Origin: Epiperipatus broadwayi | Lineage: Eukaryota; Onychophora; Udeonychophora; Euonychophora; Peripatidae | DNA length: 64,000 nucleotides | Direction of reading: 5' to 3' | Assembly: GCA_028023455.1 (NCBI GenBank) | Contig: JAQFVV010006215.1 | Span: forward strand, 4,447,230-4,511,229 | Translations under genes and position numbers: made by a program | The notes under the pieces: model-generated | What the model was told of the DNA's origin: nothing | What the model saw: the letters and a program-made list of their open reading frames with translations, nothing else | The model's database searches: none | Shown here: positions 46,260-58,678 of the stretch, piece by piece | How positions within the stretch are numbered: the stretch's first letter is position 1 | Layout of the letters: the number at the start of each line of letters is the position of its first letter

Positions 46260-46440
46260 CTATTTATCAATTAGTGGGAAAGAAAGCTGATCCATAAGTT
46301 CATCAATCCTGTCTTGTAAGATTTCAATAATATCAGAGGTAATAAATAAATGGCAGTCATCTAAATCCTGAATAATAAATTTCCGACCCAGAGCATTAGA
46401 TTCATCCAAATGAAGGAGCATTTGTTTCATTGCTGGATCA
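46260..46440 (-). CDS. GTF2H5: GTF2H5 (TFIIH subunit TTDA/TFB5), terminal coding exon
   Basis: GTF2H5 is the smallest TFIIH subunit; it binds the p52 subunit and supports XPB ATPase activity in nucleotide excision repair and transcription in the nucleus. The minus strand reads 59 codons plus stop (46262-46260), uninterrupted, starting DPAMKQ and including [18 protein letters not shown] and RIDELMDQ. These match the C-terminal 59 residues of the ~71-residue animal family, with the same length after the Cys. The exon begins at 46440 with the last base of a split Cys codon, directly after a T-rich tract and AG (46442-46441), a strong acceptor. The upstream exon coding the first ~12 residues was not found; at about 36 bases it is easily missed or outside the window. 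No stops or frameshifts, so likely a live gene and not a processed copy. Confidence 0.95.
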
Positions 46441-47384
46441 CTAAAAAAAAAAAAAAAAATACATTAATTTTTATTCTGATTATTATATGATATATACTTC
46501 TAATTCATCTTCAAATAAGTTAAATATAAATATCTAAAGGTATACATATAAGTGAAGCTGCAACAGACCTGGCAAAGTATGTACATACGCCAGTAGCCCA
46601 AAAATAGAGTAATGAGGCATTAAAAGGCTATAATTAATTAATAAGGCCTGACTATTGTTTGCTTCCCTCTTATAAACACAATTTATTACATCTCAGTTTT
46701 AAAATTACTTAGTAAACTTCATCTCATAAAAATAGATATTGTTCATATTTAATGTGATATTAACATTTCCTAAAGCAGCTGACTTCTATATTTATAACAT
46801 AAGTAATTAAAACAAAAAAAAATGATGCATGCCAGAAGCAGGAATGAATAAAATCAGAACTAAAAAAAAAAAAGACATATATACACTCACTTCATAGTAC
46901 TTAGTAAAACTATTTAAAAAATAAGATATTTAAATAAGAAATCAAACTGATTGGATAATTTTTAAATATATTTACAATCTTTATTTAAACTAGGCTCATT
47001 ATTCCTAAATAACATGCACCTTTGTCTGTTAATTATCCCTACATTTTAATTAGCAATTATGTTATTGTATTTTTGAAAAAGCTGACATTTAATAATAAAT
47101 AAGTTAGAAGACTGAAATAGCCTCTAAAACGCTTATAGTAAAATCATAATATATTTCAATTTCTTAATATTATAATTTATAATTAAGTTGTAAATATATT
47201 TAAGTCAATTGTTGGTTTTTTAAAAATGGAGTGATTAAATACCAAACTAGAATGTATATCTTCTGAGTATGGCATTATTATTTAAAAACAAATTTATTAA
47301 CTTACATATAGTCCTAAATTGCAAACTAAGTTATATTCTGTTCATTTCATGTTCAAACATGAATAGCGTATAATAGCATATTTT
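46441..47384. other. Probable GTF2H5 intron
   Basis: Begins (in gene direction, ends) with the acceptor at 46441. Contains only AT-rich sequence. The intron presumably continues to higher coordinates through the repeats described below, if the upstream exon lies there. Confidence 0.5.
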
Positions 47385-48165
47385 GTTGATAAACATTGAT
47401 TAGAATAAAAAACATATTTATTGAACTGCAAGTATACAGCAAATATAAATAATAGATTCTTTTATATATACATGCATATATAAAAACTTTAAATAATATA
47501 GTTAGTAATAAATTGAGGAGACACAAATATATATCCCAGAATGTGCATTCACTCATACATTAATTGAAGCAATAAGAAGGGAAAAAAACAACAACTAACG
47601 TATTTTTATTTTTAAAATAAATAGCAAAATATCTGACTTTCATTCTCATTGAATACAGTCTAGGTGATATATTTTTTTTCCAATCATTTTTTTTCTCTTA
47701 TAGAAACATAATGGACTAGTAGTCTCTTTATTAAGAAACTACGATCTCCCTAATTATTTTAATGTTTTTAAATCAGTATTAAGTTTTAAGTGTGTTCTAA
47801 AATTTTGTAAAATGTTCAGCAATTGCTCTTAGAAAATATTTCATTATGCATATCAAATTAGGAAAGGATAATAAAGTAAAAATAAAGCATGTGCTTTCAA
47901 TATAAAGCGAAGAAATTTTACTACTATATATATAATCATGTATGGCACTCCAAGTCAAGAAACAGCTATTGGCATAATTATAAAATTTATTTACAAATTT
48001 TATTCTATTTTTTGAAATGTAACTGCATACAGCGTTCGGCTAAAGAAAAATGGCTGCTCAATATTTGCGAATTTTAATGGTTTTTTGTTTGTTTGTTTAA
48101 TTACATTTTTTCTTTGGATAGTTTTAGGTACAGCTTAGTTAGTGGCTCCACCATATAAAAGTACA
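47385..48165. repeat. Paralogous segment, copy 1
   Basis: Colinear with 60877-63645 once two insertions there are removed. Shared blocks include TATTTATTGAACTGCAA, AAATCTGACTTT-type sequence, AATTATTTTAATGTTTTTAA, AAAATTTTGTAAAA and TTTTCTTTGGATAG. No gene recognised in it. Confidence 0.75.
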
Positions 48166-48654
48166 TTCATTATTTTCACACATGCATTCTTTATACACAT
48201 GGCCAGAGTGAGATTTTAAAAAAAAAAAGAAGATAAATCCTATCTGGTCAAAATATAATTTTTATATGTTTTTATTGCTTATAAAAAGCAATACATTTAA
48301 CAATAGTATGTACTACATTATTCAAGTAAAGCAAACAAAATATGTTTTAATAAAATAAGATTCTAACTAATTCTCACTTGTGATTTGATGTTTAAGATTT
48401 TAGCATAACTGATGAAAAGATTTTCTTAAAACAAGTTCTGGTAGCAATACATTGTGATAATTTACAATTTAGAAGTTAGCTATTATATAGCAACTAATAT
48501 CTTACCTCATAATGAACTACCTGGAAAGCATTTCATTTCTTTAAACTATATAAGATTTAATAAGAAAGTAATTAATGTCCATAATTATAAGGTATTTCTT
48601 TCATCAGGGTTGAAGTATAAATAGTGTTTTTTCATAAATCTTTTCTTTTATTTG
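48166..48654. other. AT-rich stretch, nothing recognised
   Basis: No supported feature. Confidence 0.5.
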
Positions 48655-50153
48655 AAAAAACGGTACTAATTACTTAGTCGAATTTGGCCGCCTATTGGCG
48701 TTCTTGCCAGTCCAAAACAGCTACAAATGCCATTTAGACGGCCTACACTTACGGCTAAGAAAACAGCTGTGTTTATCTTAGCCATTACAGGCCACTTGAT
48801 GGTGTTACACAGAAATATTACCACCTGTTTTGTGCTTCTCAACACTTTATGCGAATTCGCACAATTCACTGTTCGCTACTGTGTGGATTTCAAGTGGCCA
48901 CAAGTTTTGATATCTCCATAGCCGAGTAATTTCATTTCTACTTAAATCATGCAGTTTGATTCACTAAAAATTGTCACACTGTCCCCACCCTTCCCTACAC
49001 AACTTGGAATGTGCAAATCACTGGGAAAGGGTAGGTCGAACACGATTCAGCCGAGCTCATGTGAAAACTCATGCTTTCGTAAAAAATTATTCAAGTCAAA
49101 TAAAATGGCACACAAATTGTGCCAGTTACCGATGTCAGTCAGGCTCCTGCAACCAAAGGTATTAGATTCCTAAAAATAAAATATTAAAGATGTAATAGGA
49201 AAAAACTAAAAGGATCAAAAAATGTTATTAATAGTACAAGTTCTTTTAAAAAAGGCAAAATAGAAATTGCGTAATACAAATTGCCATACAGCCAAAAAAA
49301 AAAGTCGCCGTATTTTAAACATGAAAGAAAACGAAAGTTGAAAAAGTCTAAAGTTTTGATGTTATTGTAATTTTTTGGGGATGGTGGGTTGAAAGGATCA
49401 AAAAATGTAATTAATAGGAAAAGTTTTTTGTTAAAATGGCAAAATAGACATTGCATAATACAAATAAAGCCAAAAAAAAATTGCCCTATAGTCGCTGTCT
49501 TTTAAAAAAAAAGACAACAAAAGTTGAAAAAGTCAAAAGTTTTGATTTTATTTTAATTTTTTTGGGGGGAGTTGGTTGAGAAATACTTGGTCTTCACTGA
49601 GACAAAAGTAATTTTTGGTTTGTTTTTATTTTTCAAAAAAAGAAATAAAAATTGGTTTCAAAAATAAAAGTTTTAGTATATCAATGATATACAAATAAAG
49701 GCCCCAAAAATCACCATACAGGCAAAAAAAAATTTGCCAAATTTTTTAAAAAGAAAACGAAAATTGAAAAAGTCAAAAGTTTTGATCTTATTTTAATTTT
49801 TTTTTGGGAAGGGGGGGGGAGGGATTGAGAAATACTTTTTCATCAGGTAGACAAAAGTTAGAGACAGAAGTTATATTTTGTTTGTTTGCTTTTTTTTTTT
49901 TAAAAAAAAAATAAAAATTGGTTTAAAAAATAAGTTAAAGCCAAAAAAAAATCGCCATATAACCAAAAAAACCCCCCTAAAAAAAAATTATAAAAATGAA
50001 ATATTAAAGACGGAGTAGAAAAAAATTAAAGGGATCAAAAAAAGTCTCCGCATTTTAAAAATCACAGCCCGGTATCTTTGCATTGTATTGTTTTTGACTG
50101 GCAACAACGCCATCAAGTGACCAAGCCCGGTTAAATAATTAGTACTGAAAAAA
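48655..50153. mobile_element. Non-autonomous TIR element with internal satellite-like array
   Basis: Imperfect terminal inverted repeats of about 60 bp: CGGTACTAATTA and TTGCCAGTC at the left (48661-48715), CAGTACTAATTA and TTGCCAGTC in inverse at the right (50090-50150). A-runs flank both ends. The left 500 bp is GC-richer; the rest is the tandem array below. No transposase. Confidence 0.75.
49180..50060. repeat. Degenerate tandem array inside the TIR element
   Basis: Recurrent blocks AAGGATCAAAAAATG (49208, 49391, 50029), GTTGAAAAAGTC-AAAGTTTTGAT and GAGAAATACTT recur at spacings of about 180-255 bases. Rich in A- and G-runs. Confidence 0.75.
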
Positions 50154-51385
50154 CTATAAAATGGCAATACTTTTTAAGTTATATACTTTATCACACTTTG
50201 TGAATAGTTGCATTTTTTGACAATATGTACACACAGGCTTGGCTTTATTATATAAAAAAATAATTTTATTAATTTTTTTTCTTCTACAATTAAATTGGCA
50301 TTTATTTGCACTTGAAATGATGTCTGAAATCATAGAATATTTATTTGTAAAACTTTTTTTAAAAAGGCAAACTTTGAAACAAAGATCAAACAAACAAAAA
50401 AACTTTTGAAAAATATAAGTATCATAGCAATTATCTATGAATTATAAAACTTTAAAAAAGGAGGAATAGAATTACTATTTTTTTAAAAGATGGATTCAAA
50501 AACATAAAACATATGTATATTTTAGCTTTATTAAATATAAAATTGTTCATTAAGAAATATTCATTATTTAAAATACTATTAAAAATATACCTCAAATTAT
50601 ATATATGCTTAATTTAAAAAATAAGCTTTATAAATATAAGTATTCAAAGAAAATGCATTTTAAAGCATCATATAAATTGGATTATACCAAACTTCATATC
50701 TATAATTATTTTAATGCAATGTTTTTAAATGTCTTATTAATAAAATATTATGATTAAAAATAACTTTCAGGTCTCTTTGTACAATAGACTTCAATCCCAT
50801 TAATATTAAAATTAAACAATAATCTTTTTACATACATCCAATATGTAAATGATTTGTTTTCATACTATTAAAATTTACTTTTTCAAATTTTCTCATCTAC
50901 ATACAAAAATCCCATATAAATTACTACCCTACTTAAAATGTTATTACAATAAAAATTTAATATAAAGAATGCAGCAGAATACAATGATTACTTTAATTGA
51001 TTAATAAGTTATTTGAATACATTGTTAAATAAAAGTAAGAAAAAAATGATTTATATTTGAAATTAATTTGCATTTGGATTAGTCATGCCAACATTATTTC
51101 ATGTTATCACAGGATATTTCATGGCAACTCTAACCCATAAGTAGTACTTGAATTAATGGGTTTATTTTTTCTTTTTATTTCAATTTTGACCATATTGTAT
51201 GGTGTGATAGATAGTGTTCCAATTACTTTGACCATTTGTTACAAAATCGCAATTTCCATCAATAATTAGAACATAAACATGCAAATTTTGTACAACCATG
51301 TTCGATCAAATCATTTGACCAAAAGATTGACCACCTGTTAAAAAAGAGCGAAAAAATCATGTAACCAATCAAAGAATTAACCATA
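50154..51385. other. AT-rich stretch, nothing recognised
   Basis: No supported feature. Confidence 0.5.
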
Positions 51386-51790
51386 AAATTGCATAAGCTC
51401 AAACAAGAAATGTGCATAAGTTAAAATAAACTAATACTATAATTAATAGAAAAAAAACAATAAGTCCTATAATCACATGTTGAATAAACAAAAACAATTT
51501 CCAAAAGAGAAAATGCATAAGCTCAATAAGAAATGTGCGTAAGCTAAAATTATATTGCATAAACTCAAACTAAGCTAAAATAAAATTGCAACAGCTCAAA
51601 CAAGAAATGTGCATAAGCTAAAATAATCTAATATTATAATTAATGGGAAACACAATAAATCCTAATGCATTTTATTACAATTACCATTTGGTTGTAACCA
51701 TATGTTGAATAAACATAAAAACAACTGCCAAAAGAGAAAATGCATAAGCTCAAACGAGAAATGTACGTAAGCTAAAATCAAATTGCATAA
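51386..51790. repeat. Two tandem units of about 200 bp
   Basis: Each unit has two copies of GCATAAGCTCAAAC-type plus AGAAATGTGC-TAAG sequence and a middle block with TGTTGAATAAACA. Short sub-repeats recur at 51390, 51518, 51588 and 51743. Confidence 0.8.
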
Positions 51791-52554
51791 GTTCAAACTC
51801 AATTAGAAATCAAAATATCAAGGATATTAGGAATTAAAATATGGTCAAATAAAATTCTGTCACTATAATCACATGATCAAAATATCAAATTACTATGGCA
51901 ATATGAAAAAATGACAACAAAACGTTACATGATGAAAACAAAAAAAATAGCAAAAGTCAATATTTCAGAAACAATTTTTAGCAAAAATCAAATATATCAA
52001 TGGGGAAAAAAAATTCCAGCGGCTTAATCACAAGACCAAAAGATCAAATTATTACCGCAATGAAATATAAAAAAATGAATACAAAGCGTAATTACATTAT
52101 CACACACAAAAAAAGAGAAATATATCAATAAAAAAATAAATTCACCAGCAAAAAAAAATAGACTAACCTACAAAATGAATAAAATGTACTTATGGCTGTA
52201 GAATAAAATTTGATCAAAAATATTTATTGTATAGTGATCATTTCAAATAGTTTAGAAAATATTTGACCAAAAAAAAAAAATTACTATTATCGTGTTCATT
52301 AATAAATAGAGATGTTATCCGTAATTCTCACTTATAAAATATTATGGATACTTTGCTCAGCGTAAAAAAAAAGAAATGAATTTTTGAAAAAAAAATTCTA
52401 AGATAATACTTATCTTAAGAAATTTATTGTTTTTCTAATTATTGTTCAAAGGTTACAGTGAATATATTAAACAGGGAATACATAAGCAGGGCTAATATCT
52501 ATAAGACACTAAGGATAGGTTGATTTCAGTTGTTGCTGAATTCATTCCATGCAT
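51791..52554. other. AT-rich stretch, nothing recognised
   Basis: Many ATCAAAATATCAA-like near repeats but no supported element. Confidence 0.45.
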
Positions 52555-53760
52555 ATCTTGTACCTAGGTCGCAGTTTGTCTTAATGCGGTGTTGGTGAGT
52601 TTGTTTTGTGGAGAGCTTCTAGGGTGGTTGTGGGACATGAAACAAGTTCCATGTGTCCTCACGTCTTCTTTTGGTGAATAGCATTTGGTCTCTATTCTTC
52701 ATTTTTAAACGTTTTTGAATAAAGGTGTTTTCATCTAGGTTGGGTAAGGTGAAGATCTTCATACATCTGACTGTCCATAGAGCATATGTTAGATATATGG
52801 GCAGTCTGATCACTGCAATTGGTTCGTGTTTTAGGTAGTTTTTTAAAGCTATGATTTGGTAATAGTCTATTTTGGTATTTTTATATATAGTGTTTCTTAA
52901 TCCGAGGCAGGTAAGAATTGTATGTTCAAACATTTCCTCTTGTCTATGGCATATGTTACAAATTGAGTTAATTTTTATGATATGTCGTTTGTAATAAAGA
53001 AAGGCATCAGCAGTTCTAGGAATTTTGGCTCCATGTTCCAATATTTGACACATAAAGTCAGCTTTTTATTAGTAATCCCTAGTATTGGGTCATCCACTTT
53101 GGTGTTAGGGTGAGTGAGATTATAAATTTCCCATATCTTGCATTTTCTTTGAAAGTTTTCCCTAGTAATATTTATGTATTTTTGCAAGTGCTCGATGAGT
53201 TTGTCAAACCAATCTGTTTTGCTGGGGGGGGGGGGGGCTGTAAGTTGGAGGGACAGGAACAATAATAGTCTTGTAATCATACTTTTTAATTAGGTTATAT
53301 ATCAAGCTATGTGCCTTTTGAATGAAGGCCTGGATGGAGTGCATGGACATGCCGTTGAGCTTCCTGGGCTTTTGCATTTTCTGCATACTGATTAATGCTA
53401 TTTTTTACCCCAGAATAATCCAGCGCAAAGAGTGTTGATTTTTTTTATGAATGTATTTGTAATTTTGATTATTATGGGAAGGTAGTAATTATTCTTGCTC
53501 ATGATTTTGATGTTCAGTAGAATTACTTTGCCCTGGAGTGACAGGTAAACTGTGGAGAGTTTATCCGTAAAGATTACTAGCTAGCGTGGATTATGTTGCT
53601 TTGGATTTCTTTTGACATGGTGTTTGCAGATTTGTATATCACAAAGCCCAGTAAGTTTTGAGGTTGAGCTGTAAATTTTGTATTGATCCTTTTCCTGGAG
53701 CTAATTTTCCGTACAGCAGATTTCTGGTGATTTATGTTTAGACTGTATTCCACCCAAAAA
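52555..53760 (-). pseudogene. L1/Tx1-like LINE ORF2, C-terminal half, antisense, broken
   Basis: The minus strand from about 53.75 kb shows NINHQKSAV, LLGFVIYKS, then YLSLQGKVILLNI, the S-L-R/Q-GK-x-x-x-x-N pattern after the RT palm in L1/Tx1 LINEs. LFWGKK follows, then three overlapping open pieces (53204-53386, 52975-53280, 52619-53053). The last contains C-x2-C-x9-H-x4-C (CNICHRQEEMFEH then the Cys), the C-terminal zinc motif. Frameshifts at each overlap make it dead. A G-run at 53225-53237 may be one cause. The RT catalytic core is not present. Confidence 0.85.
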
Positions 53761-54128
53761 ATAACAAGTTATTATTATCTATTATCAAAACGTAAATTAT
53801 GAATAAAAAGTAAAATGATAAAAATATATTACAAAAATAAATATTACCTGAACCATGCAAAGTTATTTTCCATGGCCAAACACAGGTGAAAGTAATGAAT
53901 TGAAGGTAAATAGGGTTACCCTTACATTTCCAAAGATTCACCTTTGGCATCAATGAGAGGTAATACAAAAAAATTTAAGTAGAGAGGAGGGGGAATAAGA
54001 CCATTCATTTATTTAACTGTCTTATCACCTATGAATATGTACAATTATTAGCTATAAATAGAGACAAGTTAAATAATAGATTGATAAATAAATAAGACAG
54101 ATATGTAGATAATTCTTATAAATATATA
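53761..54128. other. Flank of the LTR element, nothing recognised
   Basis: No supported feature. Confidence 0.5.
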
Positions 54129-55816
54129 TTATAACGGAAATGGTTAATCGTACGGTTGCTTAATTATTTGTGTATTCAATTATATTTATTTCGATTATTT
54201 TATTCTACATTATACTTAATTTATTATACTTTAATTCTTTCTCCGACTTTGATTCTTTATCCATTTATTGTTTTCAACTTAGATTCTTTATTATCTTATT
54301 TATTATTTTAACCAACGCCGTTACAATACAAGCAGAGAGCTAATACAGATACAAACTTAATTTCATATCTATACCCTTGATCGAACCCCAAGGCAATACA
54401 TACATATTATCTTGGCGTTATTTTTCCCGACAAAGATACCCTCGGCTGCTGAACAACGCAAACTATTTCAAAGAAACTTAACGAATGTCCAGCGCTTGCT
54501 ATTTATTTTTTAGAATTGGGATTTCGCACGAACAAGCAGCACATGAATACCTTTAAAAAAAATCAGCATTACCCTTTAATTACTAATTACAGTTTCCTTC
54601 TTGTCGTAGCTTGGTGATAGGAGAATAAAGCAAGGACACGAAATTTAATGATAAATATGTTTAATACTAATACTCACACTTGATATAAAAAAATACATTA
54701 TAATAATAATAACAAAAACACACTTATAAAATACATGGCTATAATAAATATATGCAAATAGATCAGATATAAAAGTTCTTAAAGTCCGGTTGATAGAGTT
54801 CTAATTTTCTCAAATCATTAATTTTATATTCAGTTATGGATAGTAGACAAATGAAAATGCATGCATGCTTTTACCTAGGCTTTGTTGTAATTGTCCCATG
54901 GGTATTTCTTCCGAGCACTCTTAATTAACTTCCTCAAATTGTGGGGTTATTTTCATCCAGTTTGCTGGCTAATTCTTTAGGTTGAGTTTCAATCGACAGC
55001 TACAGAAGCGGCGGTCCCTCTAGCAGCTCAGGCAAAGATCTTACATTGCGAGTCAGTGATGAGACGGCTTGAATCCGAACCCACGTCCCTTTAACGCCAC
55101 TAGCCACGCACTTCTTCCATTTTCTTTTAGCTGTTGCTTCTCTAAAGTCTCTACTAGCAATGCCGGACAAAACTTGTAATTTTATTAATCTCTTTCTTTG
55201 TTCGTTGTTTTTAAAATTTTTTAATTAAGACTTAGATTTCCAACCAATTCTTATCATTATGTTTCTTTATTTAATTAGTGGCTGGAATGTAAGTCCCAAT
55301 TAATTTAACAGATCAGGCCAAGATCTTCCGTTGATAACATTTCTTTGTCCGTGGAATTTAATTTGTCCAACAGACTTTCACACCTACGGCCATATTGTTT
55401 CTTTTTATATATCACATATTACATTTATTTTATTTAAAGTTTACAATTCATTCATTTTTTCTTTCACATTTACGTTTTACATTTATTTTAATTTGTTATA
55501 ATATATTTTTTTAAAAGAGAGAAGAAACGCATTTTTTTTTATGCATTCACTTCCCCTCTCCCACAATAAACAAAAATAACTTTCTAGCATTTCTTACAAG
55601 AGAGAAAGAGTCGCATATCTCTATTTATGCAGCCCCCCTCCCCTTCTCTTATTATTACAAAAATCCACAGTAATTTTGACATTAGAATTTCAATTTTTCT
55701 TTTCCTTCCTTTCTTTTTTTAAAAAAAATTTATTAGCTAATTTATTTCACCTTTATTACTTTCTAATTTTATTAATAAATATATATGTGTGTCGGCGACT
55801 TTACGTGGTCGTCACA
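54129..55816 (-). repeat. 3' LTR (1688 bp)
   Basis: Starts TGTGACGACC (complement at 55816) and ends CCGTTATAA (54129). Nearly identical to 58679-60368. It begins with the standard TG, but the end is not CA. Confidence 0.92.
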
Positions 55817-56860
55817 TTACACTCCGCCCGTTTTTGAGAATTAAAATCGGGTCGAATCTTATTCTGAGATGAGAGCTTATTTTAATTCTTTGCTTTCAAC
55901 TTTTACTTCTGCTTTTATTACAGACTTTCCCACTCTGTCATGACGAGTGATAATGATGATGAGGATGACTGCAGAGAGACAGCTAGGTAAAGCTACACAA
56001 TTCTTTCCGATCGATTTTGGCTGATCAACCAATTTAATCTCAACGCATACGAGACCATGGCATAACTTAACTCTATCAAAAAACATAACAGGGGTTTAAA
56101 GCGTGTGAACAGCAGGATATTTCTACTGCCTGTTCATCTTGCGCAAACAACAAATTCTTATTCTTGATTTATTTATTTATTTTATTCGAGGCACTAATTC
56201 TTATTTCTTGATTTATTTATTTTGATACACTAATTCTTATTATATTGGGACACTAATTCTTATTATATAATGAGTCCAGGATTCTTACTGGTGCTTCATT
56301 TAAAAGTTTAACCATCGAGAGCCATGAGAATCTAAAGTGCGAAGAGACGGCTGAATCAAGCTCAAAATACGACCCAACATAATGCATACACACACACATA
56401 TATGCCTCAATCTGCAACCTCATACACCTATCAGTGATATTTATCATTTAAGCATTATCACTGTTGTTCATTTAGTTTATTTTATTAATTATTAAATGGC
56501 TCTTTAATGAGCCTAAACGATTCTTATTTTATTTTTACTTTTATTTATTTGTCAATTCTAACTGCATTTATAACTGACAGATTGTGATACGAATAAATTA
56601 TTTATAGATTTCTTTTCTTTTTTTTTGTTATTACTTTTATTTACATTGGTCTTGCTGTGCTTGACTGCACATAAATACTCATTAAGTCTATCATACATAT
56701 GAAAAAAAGTCTATCATTAATTTCACTCCGTGAACACTATACTTTTTTTTTTTTGTTTATTAAAGTAACTTTGATTTTGTCGTGAGACGATTTGCCCCAC
56801 CTGTCATACGTTTAAAAAAAAAAAAATTTTATTTTTCATGATCCCATTACGTTATCCGTT
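55817..56860. other. Noncoding interior of LTR element, pol absent
   Basis: Short repeats of CACTAATTCTTATT at 56158-56240. A 69-codon minus-strand frame at 55877-56086, next to the 3' LTR, has no recognisable domain. No polymerase motif in any frame. Confidence 0.7.
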
Positions 56861-56900
56861 TCACTGAACCGACATTTCCGTCTGTTTATTTCCTTTCGGC

Positions 56901-57212
56901 TTAGTTTTTGTCTGGAGGCTTCTTATCATTTTTCCTACTATATTTATATCCACTTGTGCTGGGACCTGGAACACTGTTTCGATGTCCTCTAGAGTCGGCT
57001 TGCTCATATGGATGATTGAGATCTGCACTCCTTCCGGTCTGTTCGTACATTTCAGCCCTTTCGGATCTATCAGGAAATGCCTGGCTTCCTTCCCAATAAT
57101 CGTGATGAGGATTGTATTGCATTCTTCCGATGTGCGGATCGTTGGGATGGGGTTTAAATCCCCGATCCTCCGCCTTGTAATTAGGCCTAGTGCTGTCGAA
57201 CGCATTCAGCAA
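56901..57212 (-). pseudogene. Gag C-terminal continuation in a shifted frame
   Basis: About 103 codons open in a different frame, overlapping the end of the Gag frame. Composition is polar, Pro/Asp/Arg-rich, ending in a basic Lys-rich tail. No CCHC zinc knuckle is visible. It may be the tail of Gag after a frameshift; an alternative frame (56861-57205) is also open, so the true frame is uncertain. Confidence 0.45.
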
Positions 57213-58272
57213 CCTGCTCGACAGTCTTCCTTTCAGTGCCTATGAGCATCTGTTCTATATTATGAGGAAAATTGTGCCTTGTTATCCGAATGATTTGTCA
57301 CTTCAACAAAGGATGGGCTGTTAGCGCCCGTAACTTCGCCACTTGGCGACGGAAAAATGGGGTGAACGGCTCCCCAGGCCTCCATTTGTCTTGTGTTGTC
57401 CGATGTAAAATATTTTCCTGATGATCTTCACTCCAGTAGCTGGCGAGTAAGGCATCTTTGTACTCCATAAACGTATTTGGTTTGTTAAATAACGAATACA
57501 ACCAAGATTGCCCGGCACCTTGTATATGACTACATGCAATGGCGATCATGGCCTCGTCACTCAGCCGGTTTACCGCGAAATACCTCTCTAGGCTGCCAAG
57601 ATGCTCTATTGGGCTTTCCCCCACATAACCAGAGAAGACCCGAATTTTTAAAAACTGGTTCACTGTAGCAGGATTCACAGGGTTATCTCCACTGCCTGCG
57701 TACATGCATTCGCTCACACCTCTCTGCTTTTTCTTATTAGTCTTGGTTACTTCTGTCATATTCTCCCCTTCCCTTACCTTTATTTCTAGCTTCTCAACTG
57801 TTCCTGCTAACTGATTGATGCCTATTCTCATATTCTCTATGATTTTCTCAGTTTCATCCGCTATAGTCTCTAATTTCTCATCTTGTTCTGTTTTCAAATT
57901 TTCTACTTCTTGGCCTAACGTTTCCATCTTACCCTTCACATACTCCATCTCATCATTTACTTCTTCAAGTTTTTGGTTAAAATTCTTACTTAGTCGTTCG
58001 TCCAACTCTTCTACCTTCCTACTATTTCTTCCACCTATTTCCCTCATTTCCATAAACAACCTTTGCTGGCCTTCCATTAATTTCGTGAACATATCCATTA
58101 TATTATAGCTTTCTATTTTAATTTTATCATCAACCACTGTCTCCATTCCCTTTCTAATTTCTATATCTCCGTCACTAGCTATTTCTCCGGACGGTTCCAT
58201 TAGTTCTTCGGAGGTTTTTCCTATTTCGCCCCTAAGAGCGTCCATTTTTATTTTTGATCTGGTGTGCATCAA
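57187..58272 (-). pseudogene. Retrotransposon Gag, with in-frame TGA
   Basis: A 324-codon open frame from 58272 to 57298. Residues ~60-175 form a long Glu/Lys-rich coiled coil. The region from about residue 205 matches the retrotransposon Gag core (VNQFLKIRVFSG, GESPIEHL, WLYSLF, LLASYWSEDHQ, FFRRQVAKLRAL). It stops at TGA (57300-57298), but the same frame continues with clear Gag-like residues (LIGTERKTVEQVAE) to TAG at 57189-57187. So either the TGA is a recent mutation or it is read through. Gag would assemble cytoplasmic particles and package RNA. Start chosen as the first Met of the frame. Confidence 0.85.
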
Positions 58273-58659
58273 ATTTATTTAACACGCACACTAATTAATC
58301 ACTTATATTGTCTTCTACAGCTTTACTATCTAACCTTATCCTTATAGAATTGTATTACTTTACTAACTTTATATTTCACGGATACTAGGTACGTTTGTTC
58401 GGCTCTCCCCGTCTCACTCACTAATCATCACTCACCCATGCCTGCCTTCAAGACCCCTCCGCAACTGTCTCCAATTTACAATCTAACTTCCCACGTTATA
58501 TTACGTTTTCTTTCTCTCCTTTTACACTCTAATATTTATTTTATTTCTTGCTTTGTCTACCACCAAGCTATTTTTTGATTTGTTTATTAATTATTGCATA
58601 AACTATTAATTTTGTTATACTCGAATTCAAATGTGCCGAACTTGTAAACGTGACAATAT

Positions 58660-58677
58660 ATCCCGGACTGGCCCCCA
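58660..58677 (-). promoter_or_regulatory. Primer-binding site, tRNA-Pro type
   Basis: One base inside the 5' LTR. The minus strand reads TGGGGGCCAGTCCGGGAT, complementary to a tRNA 3' end finishing in CCA. It matches the widespread tRNA-Pro PBS (TGGGGGCTCGTCCGGGAT) at 16 of 18 positions. The two differences could follow the host's own tRNA-Pro acceptor stem. Confidence 0.85.
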
Positions 58678-58678
58678 A

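Noticed and set aside
48666-49173. Overlapping frames with Cys/His that look zinc-finger-like
   Set aside because: No proper C2H2 spacing; the region is the GC-richer end of a TIR element.
55030-55110. tRNA-like B-box (GTGGGTTCGGATTC, minus strand) in both LTRs
   Set aside because: No A box or acceptor pairing at the right distance; probably chance within the LTR.
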